From RGIG4074 sp964459165 (lineage in GTDB: Bacteria; Bacillota; Clostridia; Christensenellales; Borkfalkiaceae), in contig CAYWKM010000015.1 in assembly GCA_964459165.1 (NCBI GenBank), forward strand, positions 1-34,997: a DNA stretch of 34,997 nucleotides, read 5' to 3'. The position numbers and the translations under genes are program-made. The notes beneath the pieces were generated by a model, which was not told the DNA's origin, ran no database searches, and was given only the letters and a program-made list of their open reading frames with translations. Of the stretch, positions 1 to 7,839 are shown one piece after another. Position 1 is the first letter of the stretch. Every line of letters starts with the position of its first letter.

Positions 1-2
1 TT

Positions 3-93
3 TGGCGCAGAAGACGAGATTTGAACTCGTGCTACGGTTTCCCATACTACACCCTTAGCAGGGGCGCCCCTTGAGCCACTTGGGTACTTCTGC
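3..93 (-). tRNA. tRNA-Ser(GCU)
   Basis: The reverse complement folds as a class II tRNA. The 7-bp acceptor stem is GCAGAAG/CTTCTGC, followed by discriminator G and an encoded CCA (positions 5-3). The anticodon loop CTGCTAA gives anticodon GCU, reading AGC/AGU. A long variable arm and a GTTCAAATC T-loop are present. The long variable arm and the discriminator G fit serine. A near-perfect promoter lies just upstream on the minus strand. Confidence 0.95.
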
Positions 94-120
94 AAACGCT
101 CAATAAATTTTAGCTTATAT

Positions 121-149
121 ACTATACCACATTATTTTATGCTTGTCAA
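121..149 (-). promoter_or_regulatory. sigma-A promoter of tRNA-Ser
   Basis: On the minus strand TTGACA (149-144) is followed after 17 bp by TATAGT (126-121). Transcription would begin about 20 bases before the tRNA 5' end at 93, as expected for a processed stable RNA. Confidence 0.85.
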
Positions 150-200
150 AAATTTTCGGTAAAATTTTTTAAAAAAATTGAGGTTTTTTCGTTTTAGCTA

Positions 201-229
201 TTGCGATAGCAAAAAAAATATGATAAGAT
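201..229 (+). promoter_or_regulatory. promoter of ppa
   Basis: TTGCGA (201-206), a 17-bp spacer and TAAGAT (224-229). The leader is about 40 bases long and contains an AAGGAG site (264-269) placed 7 bases before the ATG at 277. Confidence 0.6.
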
Positions 230-276
230 ATAGGTATAAGTTACGACTTTAACATAGGAGTTTAAGGAGATAAATT

Positions 277-807
277 ATGAATATTTGGCACGATATAAGT
301 AAGGAAAGAATCACGGCGAGAAATTTCGAAGCGCTCATCGAAATTCCCAAAGGCTGCAAAGCAAAATATGAACTCGACAAAGAGACCGGCATCATCAGGC
401 TCGACCGTATTCTCTATACGTCTACCGTCTATCCCGCCAACTACGGTTTTATTCCCAGAACGCTCGCGGACGACGGCGACCCTCTCGACGTTCTCGTTTT
501 ATGTAATGAACCGATGTATCCCATGACGCTGATGAATTGCTATCCGATCGGCGTTATCAAGATGATTGACGGAGGTTCGTTGGATGAAAAAATCATCGCG
601 ATTCCTTTTAAAGATCCCAATTATAACACCTATCTTGATATTCATGAGCTTCCTTCGCATATCTTTGACGAAATGATGCACTTTTTTGAAGTCTACAAAA
701 AGCTTGAACACAAGAAGACGACCGTGAAGGAAATTTGTCAGAGAGATGCGGCGATCGAGATTATCGAAAAATGTATGAGAATGTATAGCGAAAAATACGA
801 TCGATAA
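277..807 (+). CDS. ppa: Inorganic pyrophosphatase (family I, soluble)
   Basis: This 176-residue protein has the size and motifs of a bacterial family I pyrophosphatase, which hydrolyses PPi to two phosphates in the cytoplasm and pulls biosynthetic reactions forward. The family signature DGDPLDV is at about residues 66-72. The N-terminal substrate-binding block (EIPKGCKAKYELDKETG), the YPANYGFIP block and the Mg-binding DGGSLDEK segment are all present, so the metal and phosphate ligands look intact. The start is supported by AAGGAG 7 bases upstream. It is the first gene of a two-gene unit, with the SGNH hydrolase 18 bases downstream and a terminator at 1480. Family II (CBS-type) enzymes are an alternative in Firmicutes, but this sequence is clearly family I. 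Confidence 0.95.
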   Translation: MNIWHDISKERITARNFEALIEIPKGCKAKYELDKETGIIRLDRILYTSTVYPANYGFIPRTLADDGDPLDVLVLCNEPMYPMTLMNCYPIGVIKMIDGGSLDEKIIAIPFKDPNYNTYLDIHELPSHIFDEMMHFFEVYKKLEHKKTTVKEICQRDAAIEIIEKCMRMYSEKYDR

Positions 808-825
808 AAAAGAGGGGGGATTATT

Positions 826-1449
826 ATGAAAATCGTATGTATAGGGGATTCCATTACCGCAGCGGGAAGAGACGTTGAAAATCCGCAAGATCTCGGTAAC
901 GGATTTGTAAAAATTACGAGCGGGAAGTTAAAGCTTCTTTTGCCCGAAACGGAGATCGTCGTCGTCAATAAGGGAATCGACGGCACGACGATTTCCGATC
1001 TTTTGTCTCGCGTTCAGACGGACGTCGTCGATGAAAATCCCGACGTCGTCATTCTCGAAGGCGGTATCAACGACGTGAGAAACGCTGTCGCCAACGACAA
1101 GGAGTTCGACGTCGCGGGGTTTAAGTTCGATTACGAGGAACTCGTCAAGATCATCAAATCGACGGGCGCGAAGCTCTATATCATCGAGCCGTTCGTCATG
1201 AAGGTCAACGCCGATAAGCTTAAATATCGCAGATATCTCAACAAAGAACTCGAAGCGATCGAGGATATCGGCTACCGCGTCGCGGATACGATTATTCATC
1301 TCGATGAAATCTTCAACGGGATCTGTGAATCGGATCCGCTCGACGCAAAAAATTGGGCGGAGGACGGCATTCATCCGACGCATCGCGCTTCAAGGCATAT
1401 TGCCAATATTATCATCGCTAAGATACAAAATAAGCTTGTCGGTTTCTAA
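826..1449 (+). CDS. SGNH/GDSL-family hydrolase
   Basis: A 207-residue cytoplasmic hydrolase without signal peptide. The SGNH blocks are in order: block I IGDSITAAG with the nucleophile Ser near residue 9, block II Gly in GIDGTTISD, block III GGIND with the oxyanion Asn, and block V DGIHP with the catalytic Asp and His near residues 180-183. The family covers esterases, thioesterase/lysophospholipases and acetyl-xylan or acyl deacylases, and the substrate cannot be read from sequence. It follows ppa by 18 bases with an AGGGGGG ribosome binding site, so the two are probably cotranscribed. The pairing with ppa does not suggest a shared pathway. Confidence 0.85.
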   Translation: MKIVCIGDSITAAGRDVENPQDLGNGFVKITSGKLKLLLPETEIVVVNKGIDGTTISDLLSRVQTDVVDENPDVVILEGGINDVRNAVANDKEFDVAGFKFDYEELVKIIKSTGAKLYIIEPFVMKVNADKLKYRRYLNKELEAIEDIGYRVADTIIHLDEIFNGICESDPLDAKNWAEDGIHPTHRASRHIANIIIAKIQNKLVGF

Positions 1450-1479
1450 TCGTTAAGATGAAGGATGATCAACGGAGGG

Positions 1480-1510
1480 GCAGCTTCTTTCAAGAGGTTG
1501 CTTTTCTTTT
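1480..1510 (+). terminator. Rho-independent terminator after the ppa operon
   Basis: GCAGCTTCTT pairs with AAGAGGTTGC (two G-T wobbles, tight loop), followed by TTTTCTTTT. It ends the ppa/SGNH unit before the XRE gene. Confidence 0.7.
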
Positions 1511-1538
1511 AGAATAGAAAGAGAAACGAGGAGAGACG

Positions 1539-2813
1539 ATGACGATAGGGCAAAAAATAAATATTTTGAGAATAAAGGCGGGATTATCGCAGGAGACGTT
1601 TGCGAAAAAGCTCGGCGTATCCCGTCAATCGGTATCCAAATGGGAAAAGGGCGAGGCGAGCCCCGATTTGCAGCGTCTCATCGTGATATCCGAATTGTTT
1701 TCCGTTACGGTAGACAGTCTGGTCAAGGAAGACCTTTCCGTCGAGGAGAATAAGGAAAATAGGGAAGCTAAGACCCCGTCGACGATCGACCAATCCGTTC
1801 CCCGCGCGGAGGAGATCGCCGTTTCGGATTCCGAATCGGATGAAACGGAAGGCTTGCGGGAGGGCTTTATGCCTTCTTCCGGAATCGAAGAAGGGGAAGA
1901 AGCCGTTTCCGTCGGGAAGAAAGGCGATCCTTTCGAAGAAGGTCTGAAAGAAATTGAAAGAGCGACGGCAAAGCGGAAGGAAGAGAGAGCTGTTCTGAAA
2001 GCGGAACGAGTCGGTTCGGAGGCGGAAAAAAAGGAATGGCAAAGGATTGCCGAAGAGAATTCGCGCGAGACGGACCTTTTAAAAGCGAAAAGGCAAGACG
2101 ACGAAAGAAAGGCGGAAATATTGCGTAAAATAAGCGTTTCTTTGATTCAGTCCGCCGCCGTGTTAGCTTTTTTTACATTGGTAGGCGTGGCGCTCGCCCT
2201 CATCTTTCAGAATCGCGATTACGAAGGATATGAGAATTTTTATGCGACGACGCCCATAAGCGTCCTTAGTTTTTTGATTCGATGCGGATTGCTCGTCGCG
2301 GCGGCGTCCCTGTTTTCGCGTTTCGCGATCGGCGAAAAAGGAAGAGGGAAATCGTTGATCCTTTTGATTTCGGCGGTGAACGTCGCGATCCTTCTTTGTC
2401 TTTTGAAGGATCATTATGCGGGAAACGATATCGAATACGGAGAAAGGACGGCGCAATTATTGCTTGAGTTTGAGCGATTGAATCTTCTCTACCTGATCGG
2501 CTTGGTTCTGTTTGATTTGGGCGCGGGAATATCGTTGGTACTTGTCAGTTTGTCGATAGAGCCTGCCGCGCTTGCGCCCGCAGAGGAAAAGGAAAAAAAT
2601 ATTTTTCCTATTATAGCGGGCTTGGTTACAGGATTATTTGCTACGCCGCTCCTTTGGGCGATTGCGTTTGTCGTCGTTTCAAAAATCAAGGACAGATATC
2701 CTAAATTTTCGGATAAATTTTTCAAATTTTTAGTCATTGGAATAATCGCTTCCGTCGTATTGGTCGTCGTCGCCTATCTCGCGATATACGTGGCTTCCAA
2801 ATTCGCAAAATAA
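1539..2813 (+). CDS. XRE-family regulator with six-helix membrane domain
   Basis: A 424-residue protein in three parts. Residues about 5-60 are a classic Cro/C1-type helix-turn-helix (LSQETFAKKLGVSRQSVSKW). Residues about 65-195 are highly charged, Glu/Lys/Arg-rich and probably partly coiled coil. Residues about 200-418 hold about six hydrophobic segments (near 200-223, 240-262, 271-290, 314-340, 355-382, 396-418). It is therefore probably a membrane-anchored transcription factor, with the DNA-binding head in the cytoplasm. Such XRE-plus-membrane fusions occur in Firmicutes, usually without known ligand. A GGAGAGACG ribosome binding site precedes the ATG. It seems monocistronic, lying between terminators at 1480 and 2839. 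Target genes are unknown. Confidence 0.75.
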   Translation: MTIGQKINILRIKAGLSQETFAKKLGVSRQSVSKWEKGEASPDLQRLIVISELFSVTVDSLVKEDLSVEENKENREAKTPSTIDQSVPRAEEIAVSDSESDETEGLREGFMPSSGIEEGEEAVSVGKKGDPFEEGLKEIERATAKRKEERAVLKAERVGSEAEKKEWQRIAEENSRETDLLKAKRQDDERKAEILRKISVSLIQSAAVLAFFTLVGVALALIFQNRDYEGYENFYATTPISVLSFLIRCGLLVAAASLFSRFAIGEKGRGKSLILLISAVNVAILLCLLKDHYAGNDIEYGERTAQLLLEFERLNLLYLIGLVLFDLGAGISLVLVSLSIEPAALAPAEEKEKNIFPIIAGLVTGLFATPLLWAIAFVVVSKIKDRYPKFSDKFFKFLVIGIIASVVLVVVAYLAIYVASKFAK

Positions 2814-2838
2814 AACGCGGCGTGAAGAAAGAATAAAG

Positions 2839-2876
2839 GTAAAACCGCTCGACTTTTTCGGGACGAGCGGTTTTAC
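2839..2876. terminator. bidirectional terminator between convergent genes
   Basis: A perfect 13-bp stem (GTAAAACCGCTCG with CGAGCGGTTTTAC) around a 12-base loop. The A/T ends of the stem give a U-tract on both strands. It lies between the XRE gene (plus) and spoIIE (minus), so it could serve both. Confidence 0.8.
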
Positions 2877-2921
2877 TTGTATAGAATAAGGATTAAGGAT
2901 AGTCTTTTTTGGAAATGCTCT

Positions 2922-5222
2922 TTAGGCGGCGGCGCGGAAGAGTCGTACGGCGACGACGGTCATGTCGTCTTTGGCTTCGTTTCCGTAAAGCTCGTACGCC
3001 TTGTTTAAGATATCGTCGGCGAGCTTTTGGGGATTGAGCGGCGTGAAATCCTTGATAAAATCAAACAGTTCCGCCGAGGACCGGAACGCGGAGGTCACGC
3101 CGTCGCTCAAAAAGACGAGCACGTCGTTTTCGTTCAGCTTGGTATGCGTCGTCATGGGACGGAGCGATTCCACCGCGCCTATCGGCAAGGATTCGTTTTC
3201 GAGCACATGAATTTCCGTCTCTGAAAAGATAAAGCCCAGCGGCGCGCCCAATTTTACGATATCGGCGGATCCGTCGTCGAGACTCACGCAGGCGAGGTCG
3301 AGACAGGAAAAAGAATCGTCGTCGGTGAATGCGAGCAATTTGTTTACCGTAGATAAAATCGTTTCCGAGGGCATCTTCGCGCGATAAAAGCTTTCGAGAA
3401 GGGAAACGGTTGCGTCGGAGACGTCGCGAGCCTTCTCGCCGCTTCCGCTTCCGTCGGCGAGCGCTACGAGGAAGCGCCTTTCGTCGATTTTGATGACGGA
3501 ATGCGTGTCGCCGCATACGCTTTCTCCGTCCTTCGTTTTGGAAGCGACGCCGAACATGGCGTCGAAGGAAGTCTTTCTTCGGAGAATATAGCTGAATTTA
3601 TCGTGACTGATGCTGATTTTATCCGATAGCACAAAGACGAACCCCAGCGTTCTCCCCACGATGGCCGTAATGTCGGAGGCTTCGTATTTTCCGAATACGG
3701 TGAGCGTGACCGTCAGATTGTCTTCCTCGCCGTAAATGAGAATTTCCGACGAGACGACGCCGTTGCGCGCGAGTTCCTCTGCTACGTCGCGTTCCTTTTC
3801 GGTATAGATATTTAAAGGTCTGCTCTGTTCGAGGGCGATGTTTTTCAGAACCTCGCTGATGCCGTGCGCCTGCTCGGCTAAGAGCAATCTGCCCGATTCG
3901 GCGATTTCGTTCTCCGCGATGATCTTGCCGTAGTCTTTTAATTGACGGTTGATGGCGAAGAGCAGCCCTCCCGTGTTCAGGCAGTTCGTCGCGATTTCTT
4001 TCGGAAGGTCGACGAGCGAAACTTTTCCTTTGGCGCAGCCGATGGCTACGAGTTTATCGATCGCCCTGTCCACTTCGGCGGCGGCGCAGATGTCCCGTCT
4101 TTCGCAGGTTGCGCACATTTCACGTTTGACGAGGCAGACGAGCCTATCCTGCGCTTCCTTCAGCGTCGAATTTTCGTCTATCACGAAGAAGGCCCCTTCG
4201 ATCTGACGAAAGAGAGAGGAAACTTCGAAGAGTTGTTCGCCGACGACGGAACGATTGCGGTTGATCGCCACCCGTGAAAGCTGCTTTTCTCGATAAGAGC
4301 GAAGCGCTTTGTCTGTTTTTTCGTACGCGATTTTGGGAATGAATAGGGCGATCAGGCAAGGGACGGCTCCCGCGAGGATATGGAAAAGCATCTGCGCCCA
4401 AGGGTAAGAATATACGCCGTAGAAGTAGGAGACGCCGAGATAGCTCAAAAAGCATATCGCCGAAGCGAGAAATTTTCCCTCTTTGGAAAAGAATACCGCC
4501 GCGGCGCAATATACGACGAAGGAAGCCAAATAGGAGGCGTTCCAATCGATGAGGCATTGCGGGATAGAGGCGGCGATCGCCGCGAGGAACGCTTCCGGGC
4601 TCTTCAATACGATCGCGGCGAAGAGAATCGCGAATAGGGCTGCGCCGGTGTATATGTATGAACCGCCCATGCGGTAAAGTCCCGTACCGAAGACGACGCT
4701 CATCACGCCGATAAAGATGAGTTCCTCGGGGCGAAGTCTGCAACGGAAGACTTTGAAGAGAAGCGCCTTCAGTCCGACGGCGAACATACCGCATAAAAGG
4801 AGAATGCCGGCGGAAATCAGGATTTTCTGTAAGAACGCCGTTCCCGGCAGGAAAGAATACGCGTCGGTCTCCGAAAAGAAGAGGAAAGGGAGCAATGCGA
4901 TCGCCGCGTAGATCAGTCCGTCCGCCTTCACCTTATGCTTGAGTTTTTTGTTGACGACGAAGGCGACGAGCAGGAAAAAAGCTTGCGCGGCGAATACGAT
5001 CGTCGCCGTCGGCGAGACTGTAAGAGAGATTAGTCCGCTGATCAGATAGCACACGCAGGTAAGAGGAATATTAAAATCGTTTAAAAGCATGGCGAAACAG
5101 AGCGCAAGGGAAACGGGTTCCGCGTTCGAGCCGGTGAAATTGAGGATAACCATGATCGCAAGGAGCGGAATATATAAAATCAAGTCGCTCGTTTGTAAGC
5201 CGTTGTTTTTTATTTTTTTCAT
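2922..5222 (-). CDS. spoIIE: Stage II sporulation protein E (SpoIIE), PP2C-type serine phosphatase
   Basis: SpoIIE dephosphorylates SpoIIAA at the asymmetric septum and so activates sigma-F in the forespore. From the chosen start the protein has 766 residues (B. subtilis SpoIIE has 827). Residues about 15-300 form roughly ten membrane segments. A central cytoplasmic region carries the Cys cluster C370/C373/C379 (CATCERRDIC) seen in SpoIIE proteins. The last ~200 residues are the PP2C domain with ADGSGSG (about 589-595), SDG (about 706-708) and KDDMTVV (about 751-757), so the metal-binding Asp residues are intact. I choose ATG 5222 and not the in-frame ATG at 5315: GTGAGG sits 8 bases before 5222, and the probable -10 box at 5249-5244 lies between the two. 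The gene stands alone. Confidence 0.93.
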   Translation of the reverse strand: MKKIKNNGLQTSDLILYIPLLAIMVILNFTGSNAEPVSLALCFAMLLNDFNIPLTCVCYLISGLISLTVSPTATIVFAAQAFFLLVAFVVNKKLKHKVKADGLIYAAIALLPFLFFSETDAYSFLPGTAFLQKILISAGILLLCGMFAVGLKALLFKVFRCRLRPEELIFIGVMSVVFGTGLYRMGGSYIYTGAALFAILFAAIVLKSPEAFLAAIAASIPQCLIDWNASYLASFVVYCAAAVFFSKEGKFLASAICFLSYLGVSYFYGVYSYPWAQMLFHILAGAVPCLIALFIPKIAYEKTDKALRSYREKQLSRVAINRNRSVVGEQLFEVSSLFRQIEGAFFVIDENSTLKEAQDRLVCLVKREMCATCERRDICAAAEVDRAIDKLVAIGCAKGKVSLVDLPKEIATNCLNTGGLLFAINRQLKDYGKIIAENEIAESGRLLLAEQAHGISEVLKNIALEQSRPLNIYTEKERDVAEELARNGVVSSEILIYGEEDNLTVTLTVFGKYEASDITAIVGRTLGFVFVLSDKISISHDKFSYILRRKTSFDAMFGVASKTKDGESVCGDTHSVIKIDERRFLVALADGSGSGEKARDVSDATVSLLESFYRAKMPSETILSTVNKLLAFTDDDSFSCLDLACVSLDDGSADIVKLGAPLGFIFSETEIHVLENESLPIGAVESLRPMTTHTKLNENDVLVFLSDGVTSAFRSSAELFDFIKDFTPLNPQKLADDILNKAYELYGNEAKDDMTVVAVRLFRAAA

Positions 5223-5243
5223 CTTTTTTACCTCACGTTGAGC

Positions 5244-5285
5244 ATTATACTTGATTTTATACGCGGAAAAAGCTCTTATTTTGTC
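5244..5285 (-). promoter_or_regulatory. probable spoIIE promoter with partial Spo0A-like box
   Basis: On the minus strand a consensus TATAAT (5249-5244) has no good -35 at 17 bp. About 31 bases further upstream lies GACAAAA (plus strand TTTTGTC, up to 5285), which is part of the Spo0A box TTTTGTCGAA with the GAA half missing. B. subtilis spoIIE is a sigma-A promoter activated by Spo0A, so the arrangement is as expected, but the box is weak. Confidence 0.4.
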
Positions 5286-5367
5286 TGTTTTTGGCTGATA
5301 AACAGGAAAACGCAACGTCTCTTCTTTCGGTTCTTTTCTCGCTTACGGAAACATATAGATAACCGTT

Positions 5368-6375
5368 ATGAAAAAGGTCGGCTGTATTTTTACCGTCGTC
5401 GGCGCCGTCGTCGGCGCAGGCTTTTTGTCGGGGCGGGAGCTCGTTCGTTTTTTCGGTACGGAAGGCTTTCTTCCGTTCGCCCTCCTTTCTTCCCTCGTTT
5501 TTGCTTTCTTTATTTATTTTCTGTTATCTCTCGGAGGCGAATACGGAGGGTTTATCGGCGTTATACGACTGTTCCCTCCCATAGCGGCGCGGATTTTTCG
5601 TTCTTTTTTGTCGATTGCCTGCTTCGTCTCCCTTTCGGGAATGATCGCGGGAATTTATTCTCTCTTCCGTTCGGTCGCCGTCGTTCTCGCAATCCTCGTC
5701 GCGGCGTTTTTCGTCTGCCGCGGAGGGATGAAAGCGCTCGGGGCGGTCAACACTTTGTTCGTTCCGTCCGTGCTCGTTTTCTTTCTGTTCGTATTCGTCG
5801 AAAACGGCTGCTTTTCTTACGGGGGAAGCGCGTCCGGCATACGGGTCTACGCCGCCCTTCTCTATGCGGGCATGAATCTTTTTCTCGCCGTTCCCGTCTT
5901 ATGCGATCTGGGCGGGGGAATGAACGGCGGCGGGGGATTTTGCGCGGGGATCACTTCGCTCCTGCTTTTCGTTTTTATTTCGCTCATTCTCTCCGCCGTG
6001 CGATTTTACGACGGGGCGGAAGCGGAAGATTTTCCTTTGCTGTTCGTCATGAAAGACTATATCTTTTATCGCGTCGTCGCGGCGTTCGGAACGTTCACCT
6101 CGCTCGTTTCTTCCTATTATCCTCTCTTTTCGGCGGCGCAAGGCAAAAAATACGCGAACCCCGTGAGGATAGGCGTCCTCTTTGCGGCGTTCGCGTTATC
6201 GTTTTTCGGATTTTCGAATATCGTCGAGTACGGCTATCCTTTTCTCGGCTCGTTCGGTCTTATTTTTTTAATCGTCGGAGCTCTTTATTACCGCCTTTTC
6301 AAGAAGGGCGACGAGGGCGTACATTCCCGCCGCCATCAGGCAAAGAAGCGCCACCGAAGCCATGACGAGATCTAA
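5368..6375 (+). CDS. YkvI-like integral membrane protein
   Basis: A 335-residue, very hydrophobic protein with about ten membrane helices. It begins with the GAVVGAGFLSGRELVRFFG motif typical of the YkvI family, distant relatives of the APC amino-acid transporter superfamily. No substrate is established for the family. There is no convincing Shine-Dalgarno before the ATG (AGATAACCGTT), so translation may be weak. The hydrophobic core ends near residue 312. The last ~21 residues (KKGDEGVHSRR...) are basic and are encoded across the 3' end of the convergent permease gene, an overlap of 108 bp. Start choice is supported by the conserved motif lying right after the Met. Confidence 0.75.
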   Translation: MKKVGCIFTVVGAVVGAGFLSGRELVRFFGTEGFLPFALLSSLVFAFFIYFLLSLGGEYGGFIGVIRLFPPIAARIFRSFLSIACFVSLSGMIAGIYSLFRSVAVVLAILVAAFFVCRGGMKALGAVNTLFVPSVLVFFLFVFVENGCFSYGGSASGIRVYAALLYAGMNLFLAVPVLCDLGGGMNGGGGFCAGITSLLLFVFISLILSAVRFYDGAEAEDFPLLFVMKDYIFYRVVAAFGTFTSLVSSYYPLFSAAQGKKYANPVRIGVLFAAFALSFFGFSNIVEYGYPFLGSFGLIFLIVGALYYRLFKKGDEGVHSRRHQAKKRHRSHDEI

Positions 6376-7077
6376 TTTAAAGACCTGACCGCCGTAGACG
6401 ATAAGGTATCCCAGCCCCGCTTTGGAAACGATGTATTCGCCCATGATCGAGCCGATCCATGCCATTCCCACGTTGATTTTCAGCATACCGATAAAATTCG
6501 GAGCAGACGAGGGAATGACGAGCTTGCATAAAATCTGTACTTTTTTCGCGCCCATGGATTTTAAGAGGAGAATTTTGTTTTCGTCCGTCCGCATAAAGCC
6601 GCCGAGCATATTCATCGTGGCGATGACGATGCATACGAGGATCGTCATGAAGATAATCGCTTTCTGCCCCGTTCCGAACCATATGATGATAAGGGGACCG
6701 AGGGCGATTTTCGGCAGGGCGTTAAGGACGACGACGTACGGTTCAATCACCTTTCTCAAAGGCTCGCTCCACCATAAAAGGAGGGCGATTCCGCAGCCGA
6801 GCGCCGTCGACAGGGCGAAGCCGACGAGCGTTTCTTTCAATGTGACGCCGACGTGGTAGAACAGCTCCCCGCCCGCCGCGAGCGAGGCGAGCGTCTTGAC
6901 GATACGCGAAGGAGAGCTCGTGATAAACGGGTTGACGACCTGCGCGTCGGCGAGGATTTCCCACAAACCGAGTAGGACGAAGAGGAGCGCGAGCCGCGAT
7001 AGGTGAACGGCGAGGGTTTTCTTCTTTAAAGATTTCAGGTACGCCGCACGGGAGGGCGAACAGGGAATTTTTTTCAT
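6268..7077 (-). CDS. ABC transporter permease (SsuC/TauC/ThiX-like)
   Basis: A 269-residue binding-protein-dependent permease with about six membrane helices. The EAA-type cytoplasmic loop is at LLKSMGAKKVQILCKLVIPSSAP. It belongs to the SsuC/TauC/ThiX group that imports sulfonates, nitrate or thiamine precursors. I take ATG 7077 as the start, not the ATG at 7095. It forms an ATGA overlap with the stop of the ATPase gene (7074), and GGAGGG lies 10 bases upstream, overlapping the 7095 ATG itself. It is the last gene of the substrate-binding protein, ATPase, permease operon. Its 3' end overlaps the convergent ykvI-like gene. Confidence 0.88.
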   Translation of the reverse strand: MKKIPCSPSRAAYLKSLKKKTLAVHLSRLALLFVLLGLWEILADAQVVNPFITSSPSRIVKTLASLAAGGELFYHVGVTLKETLVGFALSTALGCGIALLLWWSEPLRKVIEPYVVVLNALPKIALGPLIIIWFGTGQKAIIFMTILVCIVIATMNMLGGFMRTDENKILLLKSMGAKKVQILCKLVIPSSAPNFIGMLKINVGMAWIGSIMGEYIVSKAGLGYLIVYGGQVFKLDLVMASVALLCLMAAGMYALVALLEKAVIKSSDD

Positions 7078-7808
7078 GCGTTGAGTTCCCTCCATAATAA
7101 TTCAAACCATCGGCTGAAGGCTTCGTTGTTTCTGCGCTTTAACGGCGCGAGAGAGCGATCAAAATCTGTTTTGTGCATGGCGAGAAGCTTTGCCGGACGG
7201 CTGCTCAATACGATGATCTTGTCGGCGACGGAAATCGCCTCTCCGATGTCGTGGGTGATTAAGAGAGCCGTCTTTTTTTCATTTCGGATAATGTTGTATA
7301 CGTCGTCGCATACGTTCAGCCGCGTCTGGTAATCGAGGGCGGAAAAAGGCTCGTCGAGAAGCAGCATATCCGGATTGAGGGCGAGCGTGCGGATGAGCGC
7401 GGCGCGCTGCCTCATCCCGCCGGATAAGGCGGAAGGATAGCTCTTCAAAAAATCGTTCAGCCCGTACTTTTCGGCGAGATCGAGCGCGCGTTGTCTGTTT
7501 ACGCCCGTATTCTTTTTTCGGATTTCGAGCGGGAGAAGAATATTCTTTTCAATCGTCCGCCAGGGAAAGAGCTCGTCGCGTTGGAGCATATAGCCGAACG
7601 TGATGTTTTCGGCTCGGATTTCTCCGCTCGTCGGTTTCAATAATCCCGCCGCGAGGGAGAGGACCGTCGTTTTTCCGCAACCGGACGGACCGATTACGGC
7701 GCAGAATTCTCCCTGCTCGATCGAAAAGGTTAAATTCTCGATCGCTTTCGTTTCGCCCGCGCGGGATTGGTAAGTCATGGAAACGTTTGTAAAATCAAGT
7801 ATTTTCAT
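7074..7808 (-). CDS. ABC transporter ATP-binding protein (SsuB/TauB-like)
   Basis: A 244-residue nucleotide-binding subunit. Walker A GPSGCGKTT is near residues 42-50, the Q-loop is at YMLQRDELFPW, the signature is LSGGMRQRAAL, Walker B is MLLLDEPFSALD, and the switch His is in LLITHDIGEA. All catalytic residues are intact, so it should power import with the permease encoded just downstream (ATGA overlap). No clear Shine-Dalgarno precedes the ATG at 7808, 31 bases after the substrate-binding gene, so translation may depend on coupling or a weak site. Confidence 0.9.
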   Translation of the reverse strand: MKILDFTNVSMTYQSRAGETKAIENLTFSIEQGEFCAVIGPSGCGKTTVLSLAAGLLKPTSGEIRAENITFGYMLQRDELFPWRTIEKNILLPLEIRKKNTGVNRQRALDLAEKYGLNDFLKSYPSALSGGMRQRAALIRTLALNPDMLLLDEPFSALDYQTRLNVCDDVYNIIRNEKKTALLITHDIGEAISVADKIIVLSSRPAKLLAMHKTDFDRSLAPLKRRNNEAFSRWFELLWRELNA

Positions 7809-7839
7809 ATCATGTATATTTCATCGGGATCATTTTTAT

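Noticed and set aside
5223..5315. Longer spoIIE with an ATG at 5315
   Set aside because: It would start upstream of the probable -10 box, and the GTGAGG site points to the ATG at 5222.
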